A stretch of DNA of 64,000 nucleotides from Pampus argenteus. Its lineage: Eukaryota > Chordata > Actinopteri > Scombriformes > Stromateidae. The stretch lies in NCBI GenBank assembly GCA_036937835.1, contig CM072862.1, positions 19,746,501 through 19,810,500 on the forward strand. Reading direction: 5' to 3'. This document shows positions 1 to 14,690 of the stretch, one piece after another; position 1 is the stretch's first letter; every line of letters begins with the position of its first letter. A model generated the notes under the pieces. The model worked only from the letters and a program-made list of their open reading frames with translations, was not told the DNA's origin and searched no databases. The position numbers were made by a program, and so were the translations under genes.

Positions 1-2846
1 CATTTAAATTGGATTAAAAACGTTTAGCATAAACGCCAATGATGATTTCACAGCCCTCCCATACAAAAAGATCACGCATAATACCTGCATAATTCCTACA
101 GGACTCCTTCACAACTGAAACATATTCCTGGGGGACTTTTATGTAACGGTTACAAACTTGTTAAAAACAAAACTAGGCTAGTATGCTGTCAAAGTTACCA
201 GACACTGGGGACCTCAGTGGTAGCTATGGCTCACAGGCAGTGGATTGGAATAAATTTCGCTGTAGCTATTTCATACCTAGATTTAAATGTGGCTGCAGAC
301 AGTTAAAGCACCTCTTGATTTAAAACACCAGAGGAAGTATGTATTTAGTATGATGGAAAGCTATATACTGATGATTTTATCTGTAATAAGGTTATAGTGC
401 TGCTAAGATTAGTCTATGATGATGCTATAGATAAAATAATAATAATAATATCGCACAAGGTACCCTATGAAAAGTGTGTGGTGTACTCAAACATAACACA
501 AACAACCTGAGCCTGTTTGTTTGTTTGTTTTATCTGCATCTACTGTTTTTTGTTGTTTTGTTTTGTTTTGTTTTTTTATGGGCAGGGGTATAAGAGGGTC
601 TGTGCTGACCCTGACAGCAAAAGAACAGCCTTTAATAACAGACGTCTATCTCTGCAGGGAGCTTCTGTTTGATTTCATTGCTTCGGGCAAAGCTGTCTGA
701 ATATTACCCAGACTCCCCCTGTGTCATGGCGGGAAGCTCCATCTCACTGTCTTCGTTCTTCATTTTTTTATTGGCAGCGGGAGGACTAGGGGTTGTGGGT
801 GTGCATGGGTGTGTGTGCTTGTGTGCTTGTGTTGTGTGACCTGAAAGAGGTTGGGCTGTGAAGGATGATGCACTGCTGGTAAGGGTGTGTGTGTGTGTGT
901 CTGCATATGTGTGAGAGGTAGGAAGTGTTTTCTCACTAACCAAGCTGGCTAAGTGGACAGAATAAAAACATTTCTTGGCTATCCTTTGACCACAGAGGTC
1001 AGGCATCGCTGAGCAGTAGAGACATCGTAGAGAACTGAGCATAGCAGGCTAGCCAGCCAGCTTTCATAACAACATTGCTGATTTGTAGCAAACTCCTCAG
1101 CCTCAATCGGCTCATCAATCAAGGCTGCAGCACTGCTGATGGAAACACAAGCACTCAGAGATCCTATGCCCTCTCATGCGGTACACATGGCATTATTACA
1201 CTCGTATTTTATTTACGCCTACTAACAGTTTTATGTCCCAGACCTTGGGGATGGTGATGTTGATGTTGCTATAATTCTAACATGATTTTGAAGGAGAAAT
1301 CAAACATGGTGTTTTGCCTGGCAATCATTTAAATTAGACCTAGACGTGGATGTGAATCTGTGTGCGTGTATGTGTAGCAGAGAGGTTAATGGGCTCTTTA
1401 TAGATAGATCAATAGCCCTATGATGTGCAGAAATGCACTCTTGCATGGGCATGCACGTGCGTGTGGGTAGCGGACTGCACAGTGGCACAGTGTTTGGGTT
1501 CAGCCTGAGTCTTTTTCTTGTATACACGTGATTAATGACCAACTATTCTTTTTCGACGAAAATAAGTACCAGTAATTACTTCTTAACACATAACAGTTAC
1601 ACAGCACACTGTAAAATGAGGTGCAAACGAGATTTCCAACAACGGAAATTAAATAGTTGTGTGAAACAGCCGGAGAATTTAATCATGTCTTTGTCATGAC
1701 TCGGTGCTAGTCTAACTCACGCGACAAGATTAAGATAATGTAGCAGGATGTAGTTTAGAGGCTGCACACTTTTCTAGGAATGCCGACCGATCGCAGTCTC
1801 CCGGAAAAAAAAACCTCTGGGTTTGTCTGATGCAGTTGTTTAATAATCTGAGCCATTACAACTGAAGAACGTGGGGGAAGATAAAGCACCTGCGTTGTTA
1901 TCTGCACAAGACAGAGAAATCACTTAGCTGGGCGACTACCAATGAAGCTGAGGCATCGAAAGCTACATTAGTCTTTGCATTGTGGTGACACCCAGACCTT
2001 ATCCATATTGTAACTGTGAAAAGGCTACTTTCATCTCTTCTCACTGGGCCCTGTTCCTTGACAATATCATTTTTTTTTTTTTAAACATTAAGAAATTAAT
2101 TCAGCCCAGTCAAGTCAATAACTGAACACATGCTGAGGTCAGTAATGTATTTTGTGTTATAAAAATGTTAAAAGGGTTGTCGCCGCTGTGGTAATTATTA
2201 GATATCCGAGTTAATTCTGTTGTTGTTGTTCTGCTTGTGGTGCTGGTGCAAGATTATCTGATAACTCAGTGTAATTGAAAACAGGTGTGCACGATTATAG
2301 CCTGTGACTGGGAACTCTCAAGCAGCTGAAGAAATGTAAAGCCGCTCCGCAGCAAATGACAGTTTGTTAAACACTGAGTGCTCGTGGCTGCTCTGGAGTG
2401 TATTCATAGCTTACCCTGTTTTTCTTTACTGTGGTGTCTTGAAATGCTTCAGTTTACTTGAACAGTTCCAGGTCAGGTGAGGCTGAGGATAAAGTGTCAT
2501 TACTGGTCTGTAGTGGGAGGAGAAGGACATAGTTGGTTCAGGCTATGAGTTTTTATTTGTTAGTTTTTACTTCAAGTTGAAATCTTTTTGTTAAACTGGA
2601 ATAGAAGGAGAAGAATTGCAAAAAAACAGGGCAGGCTAACATTTAACCTACCAAAAATAGTCCGAGTCCGAGAGCTAGAAAGAGCAACAGGTGAGTGAAC
2701 TGTTAAACATAGCTGACAATAAATGTGGACAACAAAGCTACTATAAATCTTCAGATCGTAATAATAGAACATTGATTTCCAAAAAGACCCCTACCACATT
2801 TTTTAGATGGTCTGAATTCAGCATTTGAGAGCATAATGACTCACTG

Positions 2847-2869
2847 AAAAAAAAAAAAAAAAAAAAAAA
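2847..2869. repeat. Poly(A) tract, 23 bp
   Basis: This is an uninterrupted run of 23 A. No retroposon body or target duplication is evident next to it, so it is recorded only as a homopolymer. Confidence 0.95.
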
Positions 2870-4045
2870 GATTGACTTATCTCTAGAAAGAAGTTGCCGC
2901 TCCCGAGAGTCAACTGAAGCCGGGGATTTTTTTTGGAGCATCTAGTTGCCGTCGGCTGCGTTGCACTTTAATGTACTTTCTCATCTGCTTCAGCCTCAAG
3001 CCGTAGTACGGTAGTTGTCTCTTGCTTTTATCCAACAAAGTCTTCCAAATTAAACAACCAATTAGGTTGTTTGTCCATGCAGAATGACACATTTTCACAT
3101 GTTTTCTGCTCTGACGCCGCTAATGTAGTCCTGCTGTCGTAATCAGCATTATCATCTACATCATTTACCTGTGCCTTAAAAAAACATTTTATTATCTGAC
3201 ATGCGACATTATGGTTAAGGTCTCGTTAGATTAAGGGAGTCCTATAATACCTTTTCACAAACATGTTGCTAGTCCAGCACCCATATAAAACATTTAAAAA
3301 GCTATATTAATGTCACAGTATAGATACTATGAAAGAGTAATAGTACTGTTGTGAGCTTTGTTTCTGTGGAGTATAGTTACATCTCTCTGCAGCCGTCTTG
3401 TTACATCTTCCCTTACCTCAAGTATGGGAGTCTTAACAACACACACACTGCCTTCATCTGCTTTTTTCTTTTCTTTTTTTTCTGAAACGCCTGTGATCAG
3501 AGAGCTTCTTGATTGTCTGAGGTGGCCTGCTCTAATGAGAGCCCAATATCACACTGCACATGTACAAAGTATCGCAATCCATTTAGTACTGCAAAATGGT
3601 TAAACCCAGAGCTGGCAATCAGTGTCACACAGCACAGCAAAGCAATGATGGTTTCAGTTAGCTGTGAGATGTGGATGTGAAATGACACTACAGAAGAGAC
3701 TCTCACTGAAAAATTCAACTGCATTTGTTAAAGTTTAAGTGGAAAAGTGCGTTTTTTACAGAAAGCACTAAGTCTAATGGGTAATAAATACATGCAACAA
3801 CATTAAAAATAAATACCTTTGTTCCCATTAATACTATTCTTCCCCTTGACTTGATCTATTAGAAAACAGTGAACAAAACGGGGCATCTCTTGTCAGATCT
3901 TTTCTTTGCCCTTCACATTAAAGAAACAAAAAATAATGAATACACAATATAATATACATTAATTCTTACATAAGCTGATTTTGTCAGGAGTATAAAGTGC
4001 ATCATTGTCTATCTAATACACCCACTGACAAATGTTGATACATTT

Positions 4046-4048
<3 letters not shown>

Positions 4049-4093
<45 letters not shown>
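4049..4093. repeat. (TA)n microsatellite, about 22 units
   Basis: This is a perfect alternating TA tract followed by a T-rich stretch. It is self-complementary, can form a cruciform, and is likely to be length-polymorphic. Confidence 0.97.
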
Positions 4094-4097
<4 letters not shown>

Positions 4098-7000
4098 TTT
4101 TATTTTTTTTGTGATGTGTTTTTACATTAAAAATTGGATTACAAAACACATATAAGCAGAAGCAATGTCAACTTTGTAAACTTGTTTGGATCATTAGGAA
4201 TTCTTGTTCCTTTTTTTAAACTGAAAGTCTATTATTAGAACCAAAATAATAGAAGCGAGGTGGTAAAGACATATGTGCTTTCGAGTTAACGTCACTGTGA
4301 AACTGTCAGCGGCACACGTGAAGCAGCTGCTACTGGTACAACACACTGAATTATCCGTACAATAAAGGTCTGATGAAAGAAACGGAAATATACATCTTCC
4401 TCTAGTAGTTTTCTCCCACCTACACACCCCTCAACACATACATTCCTTTCAGTTTAAGCACTAGATCTACTTTTTTTTTTTTTTTAAATTGAAAAAGAAA
4501 TGAGCGAGCGCACCATTAAAACAAGAATAATTAATATACTTGAGAAGAGCAGGCATAAGCCTTTAATTCAATAACATGGCAGATTATAGGGGCTTAGATT
4601 CCACCTTGGCGTGGAGTGCTCCCAGTAGGGAATGGATCCACTTGGCCTGGAAACATGTTGATGGGAGCGAGGAGCAGCGTCTAATAATGCTACGACAACC
4701 CCAGTGAGTAGTCACAGCACACCGAGTCATCGAGTATCTGACTGTGGCTACTTCCTGTGCAAGAATAAAACTCTAGAGCAGTATCCACATATCCACAGGA
4801 GGTCTGATGATGTTTCTGCATCATCTTTCATTTTTCAAAAGATGACAAAACTGTTTCTGGACACATTGGTGGAGTCAGCATCAAAGCTTCAAGTTTCTGG
4901 GTTGGTGGTTCCCTTGGCAGTTTGATTGACATGTGAGAGCTGTTGTTGCTCTCTTTTTTTTTTTTTTTTTTTCTTCAAACATCCCTTCCTGTAATGTTTT
5001 AGGACACATAAAAATACTGTTGAAATACCGAATAGTGTCCAAAATGTCTTTTCCACAAAAAAAAATCAATTATTTAGTTAAAAAATCCTTAAAATTGCAT
5101 CTCCTTCTCGCTCACCGAAAAAAATCCAGAATCTATGAATATGAAAAAAAATGAACACAAAGAAACTTTCCTTCTTCAGCAGAAACTCTGCTCATACATC
5201 ATTCTGTACAGTGAAGCTAAAATATACAACTGAAGGAACAAGAGGAAAAACACTTTTTTGACTGGAGGGGTACACATAGAGGTGGTCATTAAGGAAAAAA
5301 AACAAAACAGAATCAATCAGTGTAGCATAACTACATAGCGTGCAAAGGAGGACATCAGGTGACCTTGCTGTGCAGTCTGTGTGAGGAGATGGAAAGCACT
5401 TATGGGTTAACAAATCTTCAGACTTTAACAGCTCTGTTTTTTTTCAAGTTTCCAACCATAAGTCAACATCGTCATGGAAACCATGGCCATGATGTTTTCC
5501 TAACAAAGTACTCATTTAAAAGATCTACTACCCATAAGCCTAGCCAAGTTGTTTTTGTGCCTAAACTAAACCTAGCCAAACATTAACCAGAGTCACATCA
5601 TAAAATGTATGATTTTTCAATAGAGAGATGCAATGCTTTTAGATGGCACGAAAAATGATGTCATCCATCAGAAAAGATTACTATGCATGCACCAATGATG
5701 TATTTTGTTGATTGACAAACAGTTGATTAATGTTTTCATTGCATAAAATCCCAGGATAAAGCTAGTGAGTTTTGCTAAACTATGTGAATAATTGTCTTTT
5801 TTTTTTATATATATTTCTGTTCCCCAGAGGGAACTATCAGAGTAACCCTAATAATATCACACAAAGGGCTTAACACAAACCACTGTGTTCACATGGCAAT
5901 TATCTCCACAGCTTGTCACTATCTGTTCTATGCCACACACACTAAATATATGACAGCGTGGTGGAGATAACCTTTTTTTCATATGCAATGATTGACTACA
6001 GTATATGCACGTCAATCTGCACTCAGATATACCTTTTCATTTTGCACACACACTGTTTGGAGGTCTATGTACAGCCAAAGCAGGCATGTGGTGTGCGCCA
6101 CCAATTTTATGATTTCAAGCCATTTTAATGGCAGAATTCCTCAGGTTCTTTTTGACGCTTCTCATTCCTTGTCTGCAACACTGACATTTTTCATATACTA
6201 TTTTGGCAAGTCACACAAAGACTCTGCTGTCACAATAAGATAAGTGTGCATGTGTGTGTGTGTGTTTGTGTACCCATGTGACAATGAGAGAGGCATTTGT
6301 CCATGAGTCCGTCGTCTAAAGGGCCTGAGCAAACACAGATAAAGTCACTTGTGAAGTGTCCTCAAAAGCACATGTCGCTTCCCTGCCACACTGAAACATG
6401 GTAAACTGACCAGACAGAAAAGAAGTGGGATTTCTTAACAGTAAAGTGGCATGTCCAGACCTATTTTTATGGACTTTTGGTCCAATAGAATTTTCAACTG
6501 AATAATTCATACGGCGTTTTGTGCCTGATCGGTAATTCAAAAAAAATAAAAAAAAGGACTCAAAGCATAAACAAAATGCATTAAAATGTCTGGTGTCTAA
6601 AACACTGAAGTATTAAGAGAATTTAATCCACATTCTCGACCCACACATGCCTCCCCATGGCCAACTGCAAGCACACATGAATGACACAAAATACCACATT
6701 GATATGATTTGTTGGCTTTTAAATTGGACTTAATAGTTCCATTTATGAATTCAATGTAAGTGAGGCTCAGCAAATGGTTTATATTTGTCTTTCTAGTAAT
6801 AAAAGTCTTACTGGGCTAGACAATGTCATGCAACCTACAGTTCTGGTCAGTACAGCCACACAGCCTGAAGCTTTTCTTGTGGGCCTGGAAAGCAACACAA
6901 TATGTGCACATTTTTTTAGGTTGGTAACTGCAAAAAAAATTTTTTCCCAGGATGAGGCCAATAAGGCTTGTTTTTTTTTTCTTGTCACTGTATGAAGAGA

Positions 7001-8130
7001 AAATTGTGACTTTTCAGCAGAGTGACAAAACATTACGCAAAGATAAAGATGATAAGGGAAATGTAATTAAAAACCAATACATGCAAGTTAAATATATTTT
7101 TTTTACAAACTCACTTTTAACAACTGCCAGCTAAAGTTTTCTCAATCCTGAAGATGTCATTTTTTCTATTGACACATATAGTGTACATGTCTTGTGATAA
7201 AAAAGCCCAAGCCCTCGAGCAGCTTTCTCTCCCCTGCCCCTCCCATGCAGAAAAACTGTGTCCATATCAGCGTTGAGGTTAGGGATACTTGGTTCAGCAT
7301 AGATTCCAGTTAGGATAAGCTTCCCTGTCCATATCTGAAGCCCCTCTTGTCATTTCCTCTTGACACTTATTATTTGACACTGCCTTGAAGTCCAACAACA
7401 CTTACTCCCAGTGCTCACACCTTGTGTGGCAGTTGAGACATGATCCATGGCAGGTTTAATGGTAGGTTAGTCACGCAAAGACTATAAACACATCTGAACA
7501 AAACTGTGAAATACCTCTTATTGTTTCTTCTCTCCGCTGTTTCATTTTCAATTCAAATAACGTATATACCCTCAGTGTTTTGCATTTATTGTTATATTTA
7601 TATTTTTATGTACATATATACAAACACAATATATCGTCCTTTTTAAATTCAAATAAAGCACAATATTAAACACATGATTTGACTTTAAGAATAGATTTGT
7701 GAGTATCCAATATACATTTTGCATAGACATCCTTACTTACTACTGAGGTTCTTTTCAGTTCTCAAAAAGTTTCTTTAAAAAGTTTTGTTTTTTTATGTGA
7801 TTTACATAAGATTGAGGATGAAGTGCATATCATGTTTTGTTGCTCATGTTATGATTTAAGGGGTACATTTTAGTAAAATCTGAGTTCTGAGCTGAGTTCT
7901 TGTAAAAAAAAAAATGGAGTTGTGTTTAAGAGAGGGATCCTTTTTTTTGTGGCAAAGTGACAAAAGAAAGTTTCTTCTATAGTAAGTCCATGTAGGTTGG
8001 AGACTTGTATGTGCATAGAATGACACAATACTTATCATGCCAACCATGTTTAATTCATTTTAATTTAAGAATAAATAAGTAAAAAAAGTACCACAGATCT
8101 CAGCATCTAGAGATTTTTTTTTTTTTTAAT

Positions 8131-8179
8131 TCTCCAAATATCTCCAAATATCTCCAAATATCTTCAGATTCTCCAAATA
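8131..8179. repeat. Short tandem repeat, 10-bp unit TCTCCAAATA
   Basis: Three perfect copies of TCTCCAAATA are followed by a degenerate unit (TCTTCAGAT) and a further TCTCCAAATA. A T-rich run precedes the array. It is a small minisatellite-like array with no evident gene association. Confidence 0.9.
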
Positions 8180-11096
8180 CCTTCAGAAAGGTTGTGGTGC
8201 GTTTGGGTGTCCTTATATACAGTATGTTACAGTAAATGGGTCATACATCTAAATCACACCCGAACTTTAACACGTTCAGACAGAATATGAAGTTGTATGT
8301 GGGGGGGAAACAGGGGGATTGAAGCCTTCAAGACGACATGTGACCTACTTGGCTTAACCTGCCTTTGTTCAAGTTTGGTCTCAGAGCCAGCTGTGACACG
8401 TATGCTGCTGTCAACTGGAATCACGGGATGTAGGGCAGACAGACTAGGAGCAAACAGTCTGCATATATATATATATGTGTGTGTGTGTGTCTCTCCAGCT
8501 CTTCTGCGTAGGCGAAGATGGCAGCTTTAAGTGCTGCACGTCTGAGCGCAGCCTGGCCGTCTGGGAACACACTGACCATATGTACGGTAATGTTGGCAGA
8601 CAAGCAGTGTTAACGGCAGGAGAAAGGCCATTCTACTCTGTTCACTTGGTCTGGCATGACTCCTCTAGTCTGACAGCACCTGGAGACAGTACAGTACACA
8701 CATAATACATGAACAGTGCACTAATGAGAATACATGGTGTTATACAGCAACTCATTTCCTCCACTGCAATGTGTTTCCATCACATGGGATTTGTTTAAAG
8801 TTGTACTCCTGTATGTTTTCTTGTTCACTCCAAGTGTCAATTAAAACCACACAGAGACAGTTCCCTCTTGAGTGGTTTTAATATCAGCATTTGCCCGTAT
8901 GCAAGCATAATGGCTGAAAAGATATAAATCCAATCTTCCAAAGCATCCAAAACACACAATTTATATTTCCTTGTGTGAACACAGTATATTTAAATCCCCA
9001 TACCGTATGACTAAGACAATAGAGCCTTTAGGGACTGAGTACACAAATGCACTGTAAGCTAAGAGCATTATGTTATTTCAGCCCTCTGTAAATTGCTTTT
9101 GTGCGTTGAAAATATTCCTCAGTTCTATCAGGAACTGTTTTCGCTGCCCTTCTGAGTATCACTCCAATCACTGCATTGCTATAAGACACCCTTATCTGTC
9201 ATGACTTCTCAAGATACTGGAAGTGGTATGGTAAATTAGCCTGGTTTCTTCTCTCCAGCAAGACAAAGCTTTCTTGCTTTAATTGGAGCTCCATTTATAA
9301 GGGGAATAAAGCAATTGGCACTCACTGTGACTTTCTTCATTGCAGGCAGCGTATGTGGATTTTATTTCACAAAGAGCTTAATTTTTTTCCCCTCTTTGGC
9401 CGTCACTTCAAACTAATATTTAAATAGGGAGTTGACAACTCGGCGGTAAAGCTCGATGACAGAACGGCTGGCTTAAAAAGTCATTTGAAACAAGAACACT
9501 GGCAGCCAGCAAAAACCAGAAAGCAAGTCTGATAAAAGGCTGAAAAACAATGAGAACGATGTGTGGCTCAGGCTTCAGTTCTGACCGATTTTTCCATTCA
9601 TTCTGAAAGTACACTGGTGTTACAATACAGCAAAAAAAACCCAAACATGTGTTCATATGCTGTGTAGAAGGAATGTAAACAATAGAGTAGTCATCTGAAG
9701 TTTAACAAAAATTAATAGAAGAAAATAGCCTTGGCTGTTATTTTGTGTTATGTATCTTATTATCACCTTTTCAATTAGTATCTAATGATCACCTTATGAA
9801 TAGAATATTTTAACCACCTGGCCTGCTTTGTTCTTTTTCTCCATCATTGTATGTACCCATCACTGTTTCAGGTTTGTTTAAAGAAAAATATAGTCGGAGC
9901 ACTGTTGGAAATGTTTCCCTTTTCTAACAAGCCAGCATGGAGTGATTTCACACAGTCCTGTGAAATGAAATACCAAAGCTAAGGGAATCAAATCGGACTC
10001 TGGGAGAAGAATAACCAGATATTATTCAGTGTGAGAAAATAATGTTTTTTGCTCTCTAAATTCCATGTGATTTATAGCAGTGACTATTTATTTACTTAAC
10101 CCCCCAAGCTTCACCCACTTGCCGCTACCTACAGAACATAAAAAGATAGTTTTACACATCCTGCTTACTGTTAAAACCAACAGTTGGAAGTCCTAAAACC
10201 AGCTCATTATACTCTTTGTTAGTGTACTTGTCTTAATATTGCAGAAAAACTGTTAGAGTTTACTAACATTTTTACTATTTGTCTTTATACTTTGTTCTCA
10301 CCTATAATATAACACATCTTTGTTGAAATTGTCAGTATAATAATAGGCATAATAGACCCAAGAAACATATTAACAAGCAAAAAATATTTTTTCATAGTGG
10401 AAAACTGGGTAAATCTTTCAGATTTTAAATATATGTTTTGACTTTTGCTACAAACTGAAAATTGATCACACCGATAGGGTTATGGATGAAATAAAATGTG
10501 CCAGCCATCATCTGTATCTCAGCGCTGCAGATAAGGTTTCTGCTGTCATGCACTAATAGATGCCCATGGTAGTTAGATTCTTGAGATGGACTGTACATTG
10601 CAGCGATTTCAAAAGAGCGAGAGACTGGCTGTTCCCAGAGCAAAGCCAAAGCTGACTCAGACAATCTCAACCCTTTGCCCCAAATCACACAGCAGCATTA
10701 TCTGCCAGGATTTAATGAAGGAAACACATCAAAGTTCAGCCTCTTGAGCTGGTGTGCACACATGCATGAGTACAATACGGATCCATCTACGCACACAAAC
10801 GCATACATCGAATCACTTGCATAGCGTGACTTATAATGCAGGAGCAATTAGGGCTGTCAAACACTGGCTTTGTACCAATGCAGCTTTCAGTGTGTGCTAA
10901 CTGCATGTTAGTTTGACTTGACCATCAAACCTCAGGGAGAATCGGTGGGCTTCCTGAATATCAGTACCTTCATTCCCTCCTCATTTACAACCTCTTTGTT
11001 CATATTAGTCGTGTAGTCATGTGTGACGCCGGTTGGGACATATTTCCATGTCTGGGTTCCGATGCTGCCCGTGCATTTCACTCATGAATTGGGCTT

Positions 11097-11120
11097 TGTG
11101 TGTGTGTGTGTGTGTGTGTG
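11097..11120. repeat. (TG)12 microsatellite
   Basis: A perfect dinucleotide tract of 12 TG units, typical of fish genomes. Confidence 0.95.
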
Positions 11121-13559
11121 ATTTCTTTACTTGCTTGGCTTGATGATATTCTCATGTCATGTGTAATCCCTAGTAATAATGTTGTTGTGGGATTTGAAGC
11201 GTGTAGTGCAGGCAGTTCTGCAACAACAACCCCATCTCAGCCCACCTCAGTCCATCCATCCACAACACAGTCCAGTTTGTCCCAAATCTTGGTGATATCA
11301 GACTGTAGGCAAGACTGACATGTGCATACATACTAACGAAGCTATGAAGTCATTTATCCACCAGCTGATTTACATTGCAAAGCAGCAAGGTCCTACATCA
11401 GAGGGATTCCAAAACCTTTACGAGATTTGCATTAGATGAGACAAGCTGTTTATTTCTCTGGCATGTCGTAGCTTTTGGCCCTAAATTCCATTTTAATCTT
11501 AATTCCTTCATTAGGGAAATATGTCATATGTGTGTCTGCATGTGAGTGCATGCATTAAATATAGCCTCAGAACACATCATACATAAGTATGCAAGGACAC
11601 AGAGACACAAACAATATGTAGCTCACCACATTAATCTTTTTCTTGGCTGGGACTCACTAAAACGTTATCTACTTGTCGGGTTGTCTGCGGTCTCGAGGCA
11701 GGAATGTGTATGTGGCAGACTCTGGCGGAGCAGAGTAGGTAGGACAGACTTGTAGATTTGTATGCAACAGGAGGCACCTTTAGGAAGAAAGTGTGTCTGG
11801 TCTGTCTGACACTCGGATTCTCAGTGGGTAAGGAGTAGAAGCTCCCTCAGTTGCAGGAAAAGACTTATGAGCTTTATTGATCACAAGCTCTTATACAGAG
11901 AGGGGAGTTCTCCCTCTGCATAAGGCAGAGCTTTTATTGACATCAGGACTGCAACAAGTAATTGGAAAATTCATCAGTATAAGAAGAGTACATTTAAAAG
12001 ATAAGGTTTGTTTTTGCGAATGTTGACCATTGAAAACAAAAATTGTAATTTATTGTGTTCTTAAAGATCTGTGGACACCAGGGACGCAAGTCTAATTACT
12101 CCTATCCACCAAAGGCAGATTGTGGCATCAATACCACTGGATATCAGGGCTGCTGGATGATCATTTCACTTCTACATCACAATAAATAAATAAATAAAAA
12201 AAATAATGCACGCTCTGCTGCACACAACACGTAAAGACCATATGATCTGTCTCTAATTCACCTGAGCATGATAAGGTTATTTTATATCTGTATTGTGTGC
12301 GTCAATTTAGTGACGACATGTCTATTTTTGGTTACTGACGTCCGACATAATCAGCGGGGTTCAATCGAAACACATTGTTCAAGTGGGTTTTGAAATTGTG
12401 CACAATAATTCATACTGTGTCTAAGGGGAATTATGCCTGATCATTGAGTTACAAGGCAGCATTAAGTGAATTGTGTACAACTGAAAACGAACAGAAACTT
12501 TCCTTGTACTGAACTGTGCTGGAAGGTTTTATAAACAGAACTGTGGAAATTTGGAAAATGAGTAAACTCTGAGGCCGGGAGGTGAGGACTCAGACTTTGT
12601 TTTTTTTCTTTGTAGATGCCTGTAAGTGCTGTGACCCGCAACATAGATGTATGTGATTGGGTAGACACGGTTTGAAGTCATGGAGGCGGCTGTAGCTGCT
12701 CCAGAAAAAAACTGTCTCTCCATTTCTTTGCCAACATCCTGTGTGAGTGTGCTCCAGGTGATGTGTACAGCCTGTGGCTTGCCTAGCTGCATGCTCATCA
12801 ACTCTGTGACAAAGTTCAATAAGCCAAACTCCCCACACCATTTACCTGTCTACCGGAGCCTTGCCAGACAACGGTAACCACTCCTGCTCTTGGAGACTAA
12901 GCTCGCCGCTCATCTCCCAGAAGGTGCATGAGCGTGCACAGAAGTTAATGCCAGCGCTCTAATTTGAAGATACTCAGTTGTCTTATCTGATTTGGGAGCC
13001 TGCTGGTGTGGACTGGGGGAAGTAAACTGGGGCTGACTGGTTGTTCAAGTACAAGACCACAGTTGTTGGCAGTTTACTACAGCAATCGCTCTGGCAGCAG
13101 TCAGTGCATGGTGTCTGACCCCCTGTTGTAGCCACACATGGAACGCTGCTTGTGTTGGTTAGTTGTTAACACAAATGAGCAGGAATTTAATCCTCAGCAA
13201 CAAGTTTTTTTTTGAGTTTTATTTATTTATTTTTACACATTGCCTTGGATGATGAAATGTGTAGGAAAAAAAAACAAAAAAACCCCCACACACACATTGG
13301 GCATGATCAACGACCCTGACTGAGACGTTGGAATGCAGTTTCAAGGCTGTGAGAAGATAAATAAGGCAGAGTAATTATCTCTGTAGCACTAAGTAAGTAC
13401 TAAAACTAGCACTGAATGCTCTTAATGCTGGTGTTTACCTAGTCATCATTTCAGCCATTTGAATTTTATCTATTTAAAATCAATGCAGACGGCCTGCGGA
13501 TGACTAATTACTGTACTTTACTACTCATTTACTATACCTAAATGATTTGAATACATTGC

Positions 13560-14690
13560 GCCATTGTGGTAGGGATCGATAGGCCTCCTGCAGCCGACTC
13601 TTCCCTCATAGCTAAACTGGAGGACCTACTCTCAATATATCCACTCAGAACTTCCTTGCAATCGTTCGTAAACATGCACCTTACAAAAAGCTTCTTAAAA
13701 TATGAAGCTGTTCCTCATACAAATGATAAGGTGATCCTCTCTTTCCTCTGTCCAAAACTGCCATTTTCGACCCGCACATATCAAATGTAACAACTGTGTA
13801 TTATCTGACGAGACGGAGAGCTGCCTAGTCTTTAATATGCATTTTGCTGCAGCTAGTAATTTATTTTTCAGGATGTGTGTACAGGACCCACACCTATTAA
13901 TAGTGCTTGTACATAACCTGTAAACCACGCTTCTCAGTTCACATTACAACCTCACATTTCTCCTAGTGATGTAGCCGATGCGCTGCAAACCATTGATCCC
14001 AGGAAATCAAATGGAGCAGATAAACTAGATCTGTTATTTTTAAAGCTCTCTGCTCCATTTAGCACAGAGCAAATTTAATCTTTCTATTTCAACTGGTAAA
14101 AGTCCTAGTATCTGGAAGGCTGCTCATGCAATTCCTTTGTACAAGGAAGGAGACAACAGCGATCTCAATAATTACTGGCCAATATTGAAACTTTCCTGTC
14201 TGGAATCAAATATTCTCTCTGTTGTCTGATTTGAGCGCTCACCAGTCTGGTTTCAGACCTGCATAGTACGATCTCTGCCGTTACATTAGTTGTAAATTAT
14301 ATTATAGCATTAAATCGTAGAAAGACTATAGTTTCTATCAATCCTAGATTGTGTACATGTGTATTTTTTTATCCATAAAGCCGTTATCGGACATTTACTA
14401 CCCTATATAACGCCTATGTTGGATTGGACCACAGGACACTACCAAACTCGCTCTACTTACTGTCTCATGCTTCAAATCATTTATTCAGAACTTGGACAAT
14501 ATGCCTTTAGTTTTTGTGCACCAAACACATCATTTTCAACACATCTTCAGGAGAGGGAGTGTTGCATGGCTTCTAATCAACACCCATTCTTTTAGTTGGC
14601 CTACACTTTTCTCGTCTGATTTTAAGCAATTAATCATCTATTTGACTTATGATAAAAAAATTTTAAACAAATAAAACACTGATATGTAAT
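13560..14690 (+). mobile_element. Broken non-LTR retrotransposon (LINE, jockey/L2-like) with deleted RT core
   Basis: Three blocks of a LINE protein can be read on the plus strand in order. At 13566-13790 a segment with D-R-P-P and a following acidic/leucine stretch resembles the Y-R-P-P region of the apurinic endonuclease domain. At about 13970-14340 reverse-transcriptase fingers motifs appear: R-K-S-N-G-A-D-K, then P-L-Y-K-E-G-D and N-N-Y-W-P-I (family consensus N-Y-R-P-I), then H-Q-S-G-F-R and, after a frame change, H-S-T-I-S-A-V-T-L-V-V-N. From 14359 a C-terminal block with L-L-P-Y-I-T and L-D-W-T-T-G-H-Y-Q-T-R-S follows. The catalytic F-x-D-D and Y-A-D-D motifs between the last two blocks are missing. 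An in-frame stop and frameshifts make it non-functional. The clade is uncertain within the jockey/L2/CR1/Rex group. Boundaries are approximate. Confidence 0.75.

Larger units (their letters stand above)
1..13559. other. Noncoding region downstream of the formin gene
   Basis: No supportable exon was found on either strand. Short open frames here lack splice context, recognisable domains and biased composition. The stretch is AT-rich and holds several simple repeats, listed separately. Minor ones are (GT)8 at 885-900, T19 at 4954-4972 and a mixed (AT)n(GT)n tract at 8463-8490. In mammals the 3' side of DIAPH3 faces a large gene desert towards PCDH17, so a gene-poor flank is expected if the order is shared, but no pcdh17 exon is visible. 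Some complex, non-repetitive stretches (about 1.6-2.4, 4.5-4.7, 10.5-10.7 and 11.34-11.52 kb) could be conserved noncoding elements. That cannot be judged without an alignment. Confidence 0.7.
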
